This document shows positions 7,046 to 14,602 of a stretch of 37,297 nucleotides of DNA, piece by piece. This DNA is from Rhodospirillales bacterium (GTDB lineage: Bacteria; Pseudomonadota; Alphaproteobacteria; Azospirillales; Azospirillaceae): contig PLTC01000084.1 in the NCBI GenBank assembly GCA_003165295.1, positions 655 through 37,951 of the forward strand. The letters are read 5' to 3'. The position numbers were made by a program, and so were the translations under genes. The notes under the pieces were generated by a model, which worked only from the letters and a program-made list of their open reading frames with translations, was not told the origin of the DNA and did no database searches. How positions within the stretch are numbered: the first letter of the stretch is position 1; each line of letters opens with the position of its first letter.

Positions 7046-7852
7046 ATGGCGGACTCGAAGGCTCCAGGGCTGTCGGCTGCCGATCGGGCCGGGCTCTACA
7101 AGACGATTTTTAACCGTCGCGATGTCCGGGGGCAGTTCCTGCCGGATCCGGTCCCTGAGGCCATGCTCGGCCGGCTGCTGACCGCGGCGCACTTCGCCCC
7201 GTCGGTGGGCTTCATGCAGCCCTGGAGCTTCGTCGTGGTCACCGACCCGGCGGTCAAGGCCCGGGTGCATGCGGATTTCGAAGAGGCCAACGAGGAGGCG
7301 GCGCAGCGTTTCGAAGGCGCCCGGCGCGAGGCTTACCGCCGGCTCCGGCTCCAGGGCATTCGCGAGGCGCCGGTCAATCTGTGCATCACCTGCGACCGCG
7401 ACCGTGCCGGGCCGGTGGTGCTGGGTCGGACCCATATTCCGACCATGGACCTCTACAGCACGGTGTGCGCCGTGCAGAATCTGTGGTTGGCCGCCCGGGC
7501 GGAAGGCCTGGGGGTGGGCTGGGTCAGCATTCTTCACCCGCGCCGGCTTCAGGATATTCTCGGCATTCCCAGGCGGGTGGTGCCGGTGGCCTATCTTTGC
7601 CTGGGCTTCGTCAGTCGGTTTTTGCCCCGCCCGGAATTGGAATCGGCGGGCTGGCGCGCCCGCCTGCCGCTCGACCAGTTGATCCATTTCGACGGCTGGG
7701 GCGGTGACGGTGGCAAGGGACCGCAGGCCACGCTGCTGCTGGACGAGGTGCGGCGGGCGATGGCCGAGGTTGAGGCCGCGGCCGCCGGCCCGCAGGCTCC
7801 CGGGACAACGGAACCGGTATCGGGGAACACACGGGAACAGGTGACCCGGTAA
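7046..7852 (+). CDS. bluB: 5,6-dimethylbenzimidazole synthase BluB
   Basis: The 268-residue product belongs to the nitroreductase-like flavoenzymes. It has the BluB signatures FNRRDVRGQF (about 22-31) and HFAPSVGFMQPWSFV (about 49-63), and a conserved GLGVGWVSIL segment. BluB cleaves reduced FMN with oxygen to make the lower ligand of vitamin B12. The start at 7046 has AAGGA 5 nt upstream; the ATG at 7031 lacks a ribosome site. The last 50 or so residues are an Ala/Pro/Thr-rich tail beyond the approximately 220-residue core. No other cobalamin genes are adjacent, and no B12-box-like sequence was seen in the upstream gap, which is occupied by palindromic repeats. Confidence 0.9.
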   Translation: MADSKAPGLSAADRAGLYKTIFNRRDVRGQFLPDPVPEAMLGRLLTAAHFAPSVGFMQPWSFVVVTDPAVKARVHADFEEANEEAAQRFEGARREAYRRLRLQGIREAPVNLCITCDRDRAGPVVLGRTHIPTMDLYSTVCAVQNLWLAARAEGLGVGWVSILHPRRLQDILGIPRRVVPVAYLCLGFVSRFLPRPELESAGWRARLPLDQLIHFDGWGGDGGKGPQATLLLDEVRRAMAEVEAAAAGPQAPGTTEPVSGNTREQVTR

Positions 7853-7862
7853 AAGCCGCTTG

Positions 7863-7879
7863 CCGGCAGAATCTGCCGG
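7863..7879 (+). terminator. Small stem-loop after bluB
   Basis: Stem ccggcag/ctgccgg with a 3-nt loop, 10 nt after the bluB stop. It is short and without a T tract, so it is a weak terminator candidate. Confidence 0.4.
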
Positions 7880-8064
7880 ATACTCTCCGGTCGCGGACCG
7901 CCGGCTGCCCGGCCTGGTCCGCCCGGTCCGTCATGTCGCGGAGGCTGTTGAGGGTTGGTCGTCTCGGGGGTATGATCACCAGGGACGCGAAAGAAAGCGC
8001 CGCCCCCGGCCCAGGCTCTGCCGGGACGGGAAAGGCGGCGGGCAGGTCGGCCTGTCGGCCCGAG

Positions 8065-8080
8065 TGGCGCGATTCTTGCT
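8065..8080 (+). promoter_or_regulatory. Sigma-54 promoter of the flagellar operon
   Basis: The sequence TGGCGCGATTCTTGCT matches the RpoN consensus TGGCACG-N4-TTGCW with one mismatch. The essential GG and GC dinucleotides are separated by exactly 10 nt (GG 8066-8067, GC 8078-8079). Transcription should begin near 8091, about 80 nt before flgB. This is the only strong promoter seen in the 320-nt gap 7853-8172, which otherwise shows only the small hairpin after bluB. Confidence 0.8.
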
Positions 8081-8172
8081 TTGAGTTTGGTTCAGCGTAA
8101 CGTGACCTCGGGATCGACGGGGCGATGCAAGGCTCCGGCGGGTGCGGAGCCGGTCAGGGACGGGCGGAAACC

Positions 8173-8580
8173 ATGGACCTTAATACCTTAGGGGTGTTCA
8201 AGCTCCTGAACAAGAAGATGGACTGGCTGAACCAGCGTCACGAGGTGCTGGCCCAGAACGTCGCCAACGTCGATACCCCCAATTACAAGTCCAGCGACCT
8301 CACGCCCTTTACCTTCAAGAGTGCGCTGGGCGAGGCCCACCGGCTGGCGCCGGTGCTGACCAATCCGGGCCATCAATTGCCGCCCGGATACACCGATGAG
8401 GTGGGCGAGGCGAAAAAGGACAAGACGCCTTACGAGACCAAGCCCGACGGCAACTCGGTGGTGGTCGAGGACCAGATGCTGAAAATGTCCCAGTCCGGTC
8501 AGGACTATACCATGATCACCAACCTTTACAAAAAGAACCTCAGCCTGCTGAAGCTGGCAATCCGCAGCGGCGGTTCGTGA
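8173..8580 (+). CDS. flgB: Flagellar basal-body rod protein FlgB
   Basis: The 135-residue product forms part of the proximal rod of the flagellum. The N-terminal helix followed by QRHEVLAQNVANVDTPNYKSSDL (about residues 21-43) is the rod/hook family signature. The C-terminal MITNLYKKNLSLLKLAIRSG helix is the partner in the coiled-coil rod packing. The start at 8173 (MDLNTLGVFKLLN) fits the family; an ATG at 8125 would add a glycine-rich leader. It is the first gene of a six-gene operon behind a sigma-54 promoter. The disordered middle (residues 65-100, with GEAKKDKTPYE) is normal for FlgB. Confidence 0.95.
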   Translation: MDLNTLGVFKLLNKKMDWLNQRHEVLAQNVANVDTPNYKSSDLTPFTFKSALGEAHRLAPVLTNPGHQLPPGYTDEVGEAKKDKTPYETKPDGNSVVVEDQMLKMSQSGQDYTMITNLYKKNLSLLKLAIRSGGS

Positions 8581-8615
8581 TCGGGCGGACCCGCGGGAAC
8601 GGAGGGAGGCGTACC

Positions 8616-9023
8616 ATGGACATTACCAAAGCGATGGCGGTTTCCGCCGCCGGCATGAAGGCACAGGGAACCCGGATCAAGGTTATTGCCGAGAATTTGG
8701 CCAACGCCGATTCGACGGCGGTAACACCGGGGGATCTGCCCTACCGGCGTCAGGTCGTGACCTTCAAGAACGCGCTGGACCGTCATCTTGGCGTGGACAC
8801 GGTTCGGGTCGCGGCCATCGGCGTCGACCGCAGCGACTTTCAGCGCCGGTACGAACCGGGCAATCCGGTGGCCGATGGCGATGGCTACGTGCTGACGCCC
8901 AACGTCAACGCGATCGTCGAAAACATGGACCTTCAGGAGGCCCAACGGTCCTACGATGCCAATCTTAATCTGATCGACACTGCCAAGACGATGCTGTCCC
9001 ACACCATCGGCCTGCTCCAGTAA
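8616..9023 (+). CDS. flgC: Flagellar basal-body rod protein FlgC
   Basis: The 135-residue rod protein has the N-terminal motif AAGMKAQGTRIKVIAENLANADST (about 10-33) and the C-terminal NVNAIVENMDLQEAQRSYDANLNLI typical of FlgC. It is secreted by the flagellar export apparatus and stacks with FlgB and FlgF in the proximal rod. A strong GGAGGG precedes the ATG at 8616 (MDITKAMAVSAAG). It follows flgB by 35 nt in the same operon. Confidence 0.95.
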   Translation: MDITKAMAVSAAGMKAQGTRIKVIAENLANADSTAVTPGDLPYRRQVVTFKNALDRHLGVDTVRVAAIGVDRSDFQRRYEPGNPVADGDGYVLTPNVNAIVENMDLQEAQRSYDANLNLIDTAKTMLSHTIGLLQ

Positions 9024-9072
9024 TCGTTGCACCGTTTGCGCGGCCGGGTCCTGCCGCGCCGGAGACACCGTC

Positions 9073-9387
9073 ATGGTCGCCAATGTCAGTGCTGCCCTTA
9101 ACGCCTATGCCAGCGCCGCCGCCCGCGCGGTTCAGCCCGGGCCGCCGGCCCTTGAAGACAGCGAGGGTGGCGGGTCGTTCGGGGCCATCCTCGAACAGAC
9201 GGCCAGGGGGGCCGTCGACACCTTGCGCAGCGGCGAGCAGATGTCGGCCAAGGCGGCCTTGGGCAAGGCCGACCTGACCGATGTGGTCTCGGCGGTGACC
9301 AACGCCGAGATGACCTTGCAAACCGTGACCGCGGTACGGGATAAAGTGGTGACGGCCTATCAGCAGATTCTGCAAATGCCGATCTGA
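9073..9387 (+). CDS. fliE: Flagellar hook-basal body protein FliE
   Basis: The 104-residue product links the MS ring to the rod. The C-terminal half (about 45-104) carries the conserved pattern of the family, SGEQMSAKAALGKADLTDVVSAVTNAEMTLQTV through VRDKVVTAYQQILQMPI. The N-terminal 40 residues are low-complexity and alanine-rich, as is common. GGAGAC precedes the ATG at 9073. It lies between flgC and fliQ, a conserved order in alphaproteobacteria. Confidence 0.94.
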   Translation: MVANVSAALNAYASAAARAVQPGPPALEDSEGGGSFGAILEQTARGAVDTLRSGEQMSAKAALGKADLTDVVSAVTNAEMTLQTVTAVRDKVVTAYQQILQMPI

Positions 9388-9445
9388 GCCCTTGTCGCCA
9401 AGGCCGGGACCAGAGCGGCGAGGTGCCGTTGCGGACACGAATGCC

Positions 9446-9718
9446 ATGACCGAAACCGATGCCATTGAGGTCTGCCGGGAAGCGATTCTCGCCATGATCT
9501 TCATCTCCGGGCCGATCCTGACCATCATGCTGGTGGTCGGTATCGTGATTTCGCTGTTCCAGGCGCTGACCCAGATTCAGGAACAGACCCTGACCTTCGT
9601 CCCCAAGATGCTGCTGGGATTCGCCGCGACCATCTTTCTCGCGCCGTTCATGGTCTCGCATCTGGTGACGTTTACCCAGCACATCGCCGACCGCATCGTC
9701 GCCATCGGCGCGCCATAG
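9446..9718 (+). CDS. fliQ: Flagellar export-gate protein FliQ
   Basis: The 90-residue product has two hydrophobic segments (about 17-40 and 55-78) and the conserved LFQALTQIQEQTLTFVPK loop. FliQ assembles with FliP and FliR into the pore of the flagellar type III export apparatus. The ATG at 9446 (MTETDAIEVCREA) gives the usual length. An in-frame TTG at 9392 would add 18 polar residues and is less likely. It ends 3 nt before the GTG of fliR, pointing to coupled translation. Confidence 0.95.
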   Translation: MTETDAIEVCREAILAMIFISGPILTIMLVVGIVISLFQALTQIQEQTLTFVPKMLLGFAATIFLAPFMVSHLVTFTQHIADRIVAIGAP

Positions 9719-9721
9719 CCT

Positions 9722-10492
9722 GTGGCCACCCTTCAGACCCTCATCGCCGGCCATCTGTTCGCCTGGCTGCTGGTGTTTACCCGGGTCGGCTCGGCGTTCA
9801 TGGTGATGCCGCTGTTCGGGGACCAGTTCGTGCCGGTTCGGGTGCGGCTGCTGCTGGCGCTGGTGATCAGCGTCATCGTGACCCCGGCCCTCGAAGACCG
9901 GTTGCCGCCCGAACCGGTGTCGCTGATGGCGCTGTTCCTGTTGCTCGGCAGCGAAGTCATGATCGGCGTCTTCATCGGTTCGCTGCCGCGCCTGATGTTC
10001 AGTGCCCTGGAAGTGGCGGGCATGATCATCGCGATGCAGACCGGGCTCTCCAACGCCTTCGTGTTCAACCCGGCGCTGGCCTCCCAGGGGTCGCTGCCGG
10101 GTTCGATGCTGTCCTGGCTGGCGCTGCTGCTGATCCTCATCACCAACATGCACCATATGCTGATCATGGCGGTGATCAACAGCTACGAGCTGTTTCAGCC
10201 CGGAACCGCACCGCCGGTCGATGACTTCGGGCGGATGGTGGTTCATATGGTGTCGGAAAGCTTCGCCATCGGCGTCGAGATGTCGGCGCCTTTCATCGCC
10301 ACCGGCCTGGTCTTCGCGCTGGCCTTGGGAGTGATGTCCCGGCTGGCGCCGCAGATGCAGGTCTTTACGGTGTTCATGGCTGCCCAGATCGGTTACGGTC
10401 TGATCCTGTTTTCGCTGACCTTGGGCGCGATGATGATCTTTTGGCTGCGCCATTTTGAATCCAACCTCGTGGATTTCGTGAATCCGGGTTGA
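9722..10492 (+). CDS. fliR: Flagellar export-gate protein FliR
   Basis: The 256-residue polytopic membrane protein has the family's FTRVGSAFMVMPLFGDQFVPVRVRLLLAL start (about 19-47). The middle AMQTGLSNAFVFNPA stretch and a C-terminal helix ending in FWLRHF are also typical. FliR completes the FliP5-Q4-R1 export gate. The start is a GTG at 9722, three bases after the fliQ stop, with no independent ribosome site, so translation probably depends on fliQ. Confidence 0.95.
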   Translation: MATLQTLIAGHLFAWLLVFTRVGSAFMVMPLFGDQFVPVRVRLLLALVISVIVTPALEDRLPPEPVSLMALFLLLGSEVMIGVFIGSLPRLMFSALEVAGMIIAMQTGLSNAFVFNPALASQGSLPGSMLSWLALLLILITNMHHMLIMAVINSYELFQPGTAPPVDDFGRMVVHMVSESFAIGVEMSAPFIATGLVFALALGVMSRLAPQMQVFTVFMAAQIGYGLILFSLTLGAMMIFWLRHFESNLVDFVNPG

Positions 10493-10519
10493 GCGGCCGG
10501 ACTCGGGCAGGAGAACGGC

Positions 10520-11596
10520 ATGTCGGAAGAAGATGAATCCTCTAAAACCGAAGAGGCAAGCGGCCGAAAGCTCGACAAGGCCCACGAGCAGGGACAATTC
10601 GCCAATAGCCGCGAGGTCAATCACCTGTTGGCCATGATCGGTATTCTGATCATCGTCGGTTGGTTGGCTTCTCCCATTGTCTCAAGAATCAAGAACGAGA
10701 TGATCCACTTCCTGTCCGAGGGCTACCAGATTCCCACCGACCAGGAGGGACTGAGAATCGTCCTGGCTGAGGTGATGATGGACGTGGTCTATTATGCCGC
10801 GTTGCCCTTACTGCTGCTAATGATCATGGGCATCCTGGCCACGGTCTTACAAATTGGATTTCGTTTTAGCTGGGCTTTGCTTAAGATCGACTTAAATAAA
10901 TTGAATCCGCTCACCGGCCTGAAGCGGATGTTTAAGCTCGACAAACAAGCGATCGAGATGGGCAAAAATCTTGGCAAACTGATCGCGATCGGTATGGTAG
11001 TTTATTTTATCCTGAAGCCGATGGTCGTAGGATTTGAGCACTTTATCGGGATGGACTTTGCCGATGTCCTGACCGAGGTTCACGATGTCGCATTTCGTAT
11101 GATGGCCGCGATTATCATCGTGGTGCTGGTGATTACGGTGGCTGATGTCGCTTACACTTACTTTACGTTTTACAAGCAACAGCGGATGACCAAGAAGGAG
11201 GTCAAGGACGAATACAAGCAGACCGAGGGCGATCCCCTGGTCAAGGGTAAAATTCGCAGTATGCGGGTGCAGCGTGCCCGCCAGCGCATGATGGCCGCGG
11301 TGCCCAAGGCCGACGTGGTCGTGACCAACCCGACTCATTTCGCGGTGGCCATGAAGTACGAGCCCGGCTCCAACCGGGCGCCGGTGGTCCTGGCCAAGGG
11401 CGCGGACTTCATCGCTGCAAATATCCGCAAACTTGCCGAAGAACACAAGATTCCCATCGTGCAGAACCCGCCCCTGGCCCGCGCCCTGTACGATACCGTC
11501 GAGATCGACCAGGAAGTTCCCGCCGAATATTATCGGGCGGTGGCCGAGGTCATTACCTTTGTGTTCAAACTGAAGGGCCGGTCGCTCCGGGGTTGA
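10520..11596 (+). CDS. flhB: Flagellar export switch protein FlhB
   Basis: The 358-residue product has an acidic, charged N-terminus (SEEDESSKTEEASGRKL), four transmembrane helices (about 35-210) and a cytoplasmic domain. That domain holds the autocleavage site NPTH at N270-H273. Cleavage between N and P switches export from rod/hook to filament substrates. The ribosome site is CAGGAGAACGGC. It is the last gene of the operon and converges on the ars operon with only 26 nt between. The central part (about 10840-11180) uses noticeably more A/T-rich codons than the rest of the operon, such as TTA, AAA and AAT. Confidence 0.95.
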   Translation: MSEEDESSKTEEASGRKLDKAHEQGQFANSREVNHLLAMIGILIIVGWLASPIVSRIKNEMIHFLSEGYQIPTDQEGLRIVLAEVMMDVVYYAALPLLLLMIMGILATVLQIGFRFSWALLKIDLNKLNPLTGLKRMFKLDKQAIEMGKNLGKLIAIGMVVYFILKPMVVGFEHFIGMDFADVLTEVHDVAFRMMAAIIIVVLVITVADVAYTYFTFYKQQRMTKKEVKDEYKQTEGDPLVKGKIRSMRVQRARQRMMAAVPKADVVVTNPTHFAVAMKYEPGSNRAPVVLAKGADFIAANIRKLAEEHKIPIVQNPPLARALYDTVEIDQEVPAEYYRAVAEVITFVFKLKGRSLRG

Positions 11597-11622
11597 GCCG
11601 GACGGCGCCGGTCCCGTATGGT

Positions 11623-12684
11623 TCAAGCGCGGCCCTGGTACCAGTCCCGCGACGAATTGACCAACCGCACCACCGACAGCATGACCGGCACTTCGATCAG
11701 GACGCCGACGACGGTGGCCAGCGCGGCTCCCGATTGAAGCCCGAACAGGCTGATGGCGGTGGCCACCGCCAGTTCGAAGAAGTTGCTGGCCCCGATCAGG
11801 GCCGACGGTCCGGCGACGCAGTGGGCGACCCCCAGCCAACGGTTGATCAGATAGGCCAGCCCGGCGTTGAAGTAGACCTGGATGAGGATGGGGACGGCCA
11901 ACAGCCCGATGACCAGCGGCTGCGCGACGATCTGCTCGCCCTGGAATCCGAACAGCAGAACCAGCGTGGCCAGCAGCGCGCCCAGCGACAGCGGTTGAAT
12001 CGCCGACAGGACCCGGGCAAGTGCCGCATCGCCGTGCCGGCGCAAGAGAGTATACCGCCAGCCTTGGGCGACGATCACCGGGACCACGATATAAAGCCCC
12101 ACCGACAGCACCAGGGTATCCCATGGTACGGTGATGGCCGACAGTCCCAGCAGCAGGCCGACGATGGGCGCGAAGGCGAACACCATGATGACGTCGTTCA
12201 GTGCCACCTGGCTCAGGGTAAAGTGCGGCTCACCGCGGCATAAATTCGACCACACGAAGACCATGGCGGTGCAGGGTGCCGCGGCCAGCAGGATCAACCC
12301 GGCGATGTAGCTGTCGATCTGGTCGGCGGGCAACCACGGGCGGAACAGGATGCCGATGAACAGCCAGCCCAAAGCCGCCATCGAAAACGGCTTGACCGCC
12401 CAGTTGATGAACAGGGTGGTGCCGATGCCGCGCCAGTGCCCGGCAACCGTGTGCAGGGCGCCGAAGTCGATTCTGATCAGCATGGGAATGATCATCAGCC
12501 AGACCAGCACCGCCACCGGCAGGTTGACGTGGCTGACCTCCGCCGCCGCAACCGCCGTAAATACGCCAGGGACGAGATGGCCAAGGGCAATTCCGGCCAC
12601 GATGCACAGGGCAACCCACAGGGTCAGGTAACGCTCGAACTGCCCGATGGCGGGCGGTTCTTCAGGGGACGGGGTATCGGTCAT
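11623..12684 (-). CDS. acr3: Arsenite efflux transporter Acr3
   Basis: The 353-residue membrane protein belongs to the bile/arsenite/riboflavin transporter superfamily and has about ten transmembrane helices. The ACR3 hallmarks are present: LAAAPCTAMVFVWSNL with the essential cysteine in the fourth helix (about residue 128), then TLSQVALNDVIMVFAFAPIV, and the glutamate in GASNFFELAVATAI. It exports arsenite using the proton-motive force. The ATG at 12684 overlaps the arsC stop (ATGA) and has GAGGTG upstream, so the two are translationally coupled. It is the last gene of arsR-arsC-acr3. Confidence 0.93.
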   Translation of the reverse strand: MTDTPSPEEPPAIGQFERYLTLWVALCIVAGIALGHLVPGVFTAVAAAEVSHVNLPVAVLVWLMIIPMLIRIDFGALHTVAGHWRGIGTTLFINWAVKPFSMAALGWLFIGILFRPWLPADQIDSYIAGLILLAAAPCTAMVFVWSNLCRGEPHFTLSQVALNDVIMVFAFAPIVGLLLGLSAITVPWDTLVLSVGLYIVVPVIVAQGWRYTLLRRHGDAALARVLSAIQPLSLGALLATLVLLFGFQGEQIVAQPLVIGLLAVPILIQVYFNAGLAYLINRWLGVAHCVAGPSALIGASNFFELAVATAISLFGLQSGAALATVVGVLIEVPVMLSVVRLVNSSRDWYQGRA

Positions 12685-13106
12685 GATTTCACCTCGACCT
12701 GAGCGGGCGCCACCGCCGGGCTGCCGTCTTCTTTGATGAAGGGCGTTAACTGTGGATGTTCCAGCAAGGACAGGACCGCCTCTGACGGACGGCATAATTT
12801 CACCCCCAGGCGGGTGATCACGATCGGCCGCTCGATCAGGATCGGGTGCTCCAGCATGGCGTCGATCAACTGGTCGTCGGTCAGCGTCGGGCTGTCCAGC
12901 CCCAGCGCCTCATAGGGCGTGCCCTTGCGACGCAGCAGCTCGCGCGGCCTCAGGCCCATGCGCCGGAGCAGCGTCAGCAGTTCCGGCCGGGACGGCGGAG
13001 TCCTGAGATATTCGATGACAGTCGGCTCTTCTCCCGCATTCCTGATCATCGCCAGTACGTTACGGGAGGTTCCGCACGCAGGGTTATGGTAGATGACGGT
13101 GGTCAT
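12681..13106 (-). CDS. arsC: Arsenate reductase ArsC (glutaredoxin-linked type)
   Basis: The 141-residue product has the catalytic cysteine C11 in HNPACGTSRNVL, the signature of the plasmid R773 ArsC family. Arginines of the arsenate site are present in the EYLRTPP and ERPIVITRLG segments. It reduces arsenate to arsenite with glutathione and glutaredoxin, creating the substrate for Acr3. Its product ends with an extra tail (about residues 125-141) rich in Ala, Pro and Val. It starts 4 nt after the arsR stop and overlaps acr3 by four bases. Confidence 0.93.
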   Translation of the reverse strand: MTTVIYHNPACGTSRNVLAMIRNAGEEPTVIEYLRTPPSRPELLTLLRRMGLRPRELLRRKGTPYEALGLDSPTLTDDQLIDAMLEHPILIERPIVITRLGVKLCRPSEAVLSLLEHPQLTPFIKEDGSPAVAPAQVEVKS

Positions 13107-13110
13107 GATT

Positions 13111-13521
13111 TTATAACTCCGGTATTCGGGGCGTCAGGGAAAGCCTAGGTTCGTCGGTTGGAATTGTGCCCGCGCACAACGCTTCGACCGGGATTTCCTT
13201 GATCTTGTTCAGCTTCCGGCGATCGGCGGCGATCACATCGTCCTCGCCGAGGATGCTTCGGATCAAGGTCAGCATCGCCGGAGCGTAAGGGTTTGGCGAG
13301 TGCCCGGCGAGACGATAGTAAACCCACCGTCCAGCCTTGCGCTGGACCAGCAGTCCGGCCTCGCGCAACAGTGACAGGTGCTTCGAGACGGTGGCGGGGG
13401 CAAGGTCAAGAACCGCGGTGATCTGGCACACGCACAATTCCTCAGGTTCCAGCAGTTTCAGGATACGGACACGGGTGGGGTCGCCGATGGCTTTTCCGAC
13501 CCGTTCGAATTGATCAAGCAT
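13111..13521 (-). CDS. arsR: ArsR-family arsenic-responsive repressor
   Basis: The 136-residue winged-helix repressor has the metal-binding motif ELCVCQI with C30 and C32. The DNA-recognition helix is in APATVSKHLSLLREAGLL. A further cysteine near residue 118 (EALCAG) could be the third arsenite ligand. Binding of arsenite releases the protein from its operator. The start at 13521 has GGAG 6 nt upstream. Earlier in-frame ATGs at 13533 and 13545 fall in or next to the 20-bp operator palindrome and are therefore unlikely. It is first in an operon with arsC and acr3. Confidence 0.93.
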   Translation of the reverse strand: MLDQFERVGKAIGDPTRVRILKLLEPEELCVCQITAVLDLAPATVSKHLSLLREAGLLVQRKAGRWVYYRLAGHSPNPYAPAMLTLIRSILGEDDVIAADRRKLNKIKEIPVEALCAGTIPTDEPRLSLTPRIPEL

Positions 13522-13535
13522 ACCACGCTCCATAT

Positions 13536-13555
13536 ATTTCGTCATATGACGAAAT
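13536..13555. promoter_or_regulatory. Candidate ArsR operator palindrome
   Basis: A perfect 20-bp palindrome with half-site atttcgtcat lies 15 nt upstream of the arsR start. A further direct half-site, cgaaat, begins about 7 nt away (13558-13563). ArsR-family repressors bind such dyads over their own promoter, so autoregulation of arsR-arsC-acr3 is expected. Confidence 0.75.
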
Positions 13556-13679
13556 AACGAAATTATGCAGAAAGGCTGCGAGGTCTCCGGCCGGAGCGGA
13601 CCGGGACCGCCGCGTTCCCCCAGGGGACGGCATCCCCCCTTCGGCGCCGGCGGTTCAGCAGTTGCAATCGGGTGCCATC

Positions 13680-13703
13680 CGTTATATTTCAGCCAGCATA
13701 GCG
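13680..13703 (+). promoter_or_regulatory. Possible ModE-type dyad upstream of modA
   Basis: CGTTATAT, an 8-nt spacer and GCATAGCG form an imperfect dyad resembling the molybdate-responsive ModE box, in which CGnTATAT-like half-sites are inverted. It lies 83 nt before modA and overlaps a weak -10-like TATATT. Two or three positions deviate, so this is tentative. Confidence 0.35.
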
Positions 13704-13786
13704 GTGGCTGGTGAAGCCGCCGGTGAGTGGAACGGCCACGTTCCCGGGCCGTGATGACCTTATCAAGGAATTCAGGAGGATACTCC

Positions 13787-14587
13787 ATGACCCGTCGCCT
13801 CTGTCCCCTGTCCTGGCGGGCGCCGCTGCTGGCGGCCATGCTGGTGGTTGCCGTCGGTCTGGTGCCGGCGCCGGCCGCGGCCCAGGACGTGCTGGTGTTC
13901 GCGGCCGCCAGCCTGAAGAATGCGCTGGATGATATCGGCGCGCTCTATCAGAAGGCCAGCGGCCACAAGGTGACGGCATCCTATGCCGCCTCGTCGGTGC
14001 TGGCAAAGCAGGTGGAGAACGGCGCGCCGGCCGACGTCTTTATTTCGGCGGATGTCGACTGGGTGGACTATCTGGACCAGCGCAAGCTGATCAAGCCCGA
14101 GACCCGGATCAATCTGCTGGGCAACCGGCTGGTGCTGGTCGCGCCCAAGGCCGAGGCGGCGCCGCTGGCCATCACCAACGGTTTCCCGTTGGCCCAACGG
14201 TTGGGGACCGGTCGGCTGGCGGTGGGCGATCCGGCCCACGTGCCGGCGGGCAAGTATGCCCGGGCGGCGCTGGAGCATCTGGGGGTGTGGTCCTCGGTGG
14301 CGGACAGGTTGGCGCCGGCAGCCTCGGTGCGCGAGGCGCTGGCCCTGGTGTCGCGTGGCGAGGCGCCGTTCGGCATCGTGTACCAGACCGATGCCGGGGT
14401 CGATCCGGGGGTGGCCATCGTCGGCACCTTTCCCGCCGACAGTTATCCGCCGGTGATCTATCCCGGGGCGATCGTGGCCGGCAGCGAGAACCCCAACGCC
14501 GTGACCTTCCTGGGCTTTCTCGGTGGGCCGAGCGCGAGGAGCGTGTTCGAGCATTACGGCTTCACGGTCCTGGCCACGCCGAAATAG
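13787..14587 (+). CDS. modA: Molybdate ABC transporter substrate-binding protein ModA
   Basis: The 266-residue periplasmic protein begins with a signal peptide (about 1-32, ending APAAAQ-DV). The mature chain starts with the ModA signature VLVFAAASLKNALDDI and includes ASSVLAKQVENGAPADVFISAD, whose serines bind the oxyanion. ModA captures molybdate or tungstate and delivers it to ModB. The ATG at 13787 is preceded by GGAGG; the earlier ATG at 13727 would put a charged stretch before the signal peptide. It is followed after 15 nt by modB. Confidence 0.94.
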   Translation: MTRRLCPLSWRAPLLAAMLVVAVGLVPAPAAAQDVLVFAAASLKNALDDIGALYQKASGHKVTASYAASSVLAKQVENGAPADVFISADVDWVDYLDQRKLIKPETRINLLGNRLVLVAPKAEAAPLAITNGFPLAQRLGTGRLAVGDPAHVPAGKYARAALEHLGVWSSVADRLAPAASVREALALVSRGEAPFGIVYQTDAGVDPGVAIVGTFPADSYPPVIYPGAIVAGSENPNAVTFLGFLGGPSARSVFEHYGFTVLATPK

Positions 14588-14602
14588 CCGCGACGCCGGC
14601 CG

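Noticed and set aside
7860-8084. Small gene between bluB and flgB
   Set aside because: There is no ribosome site, and the frame overlaps the sigma-54 promoter and a hairpin.
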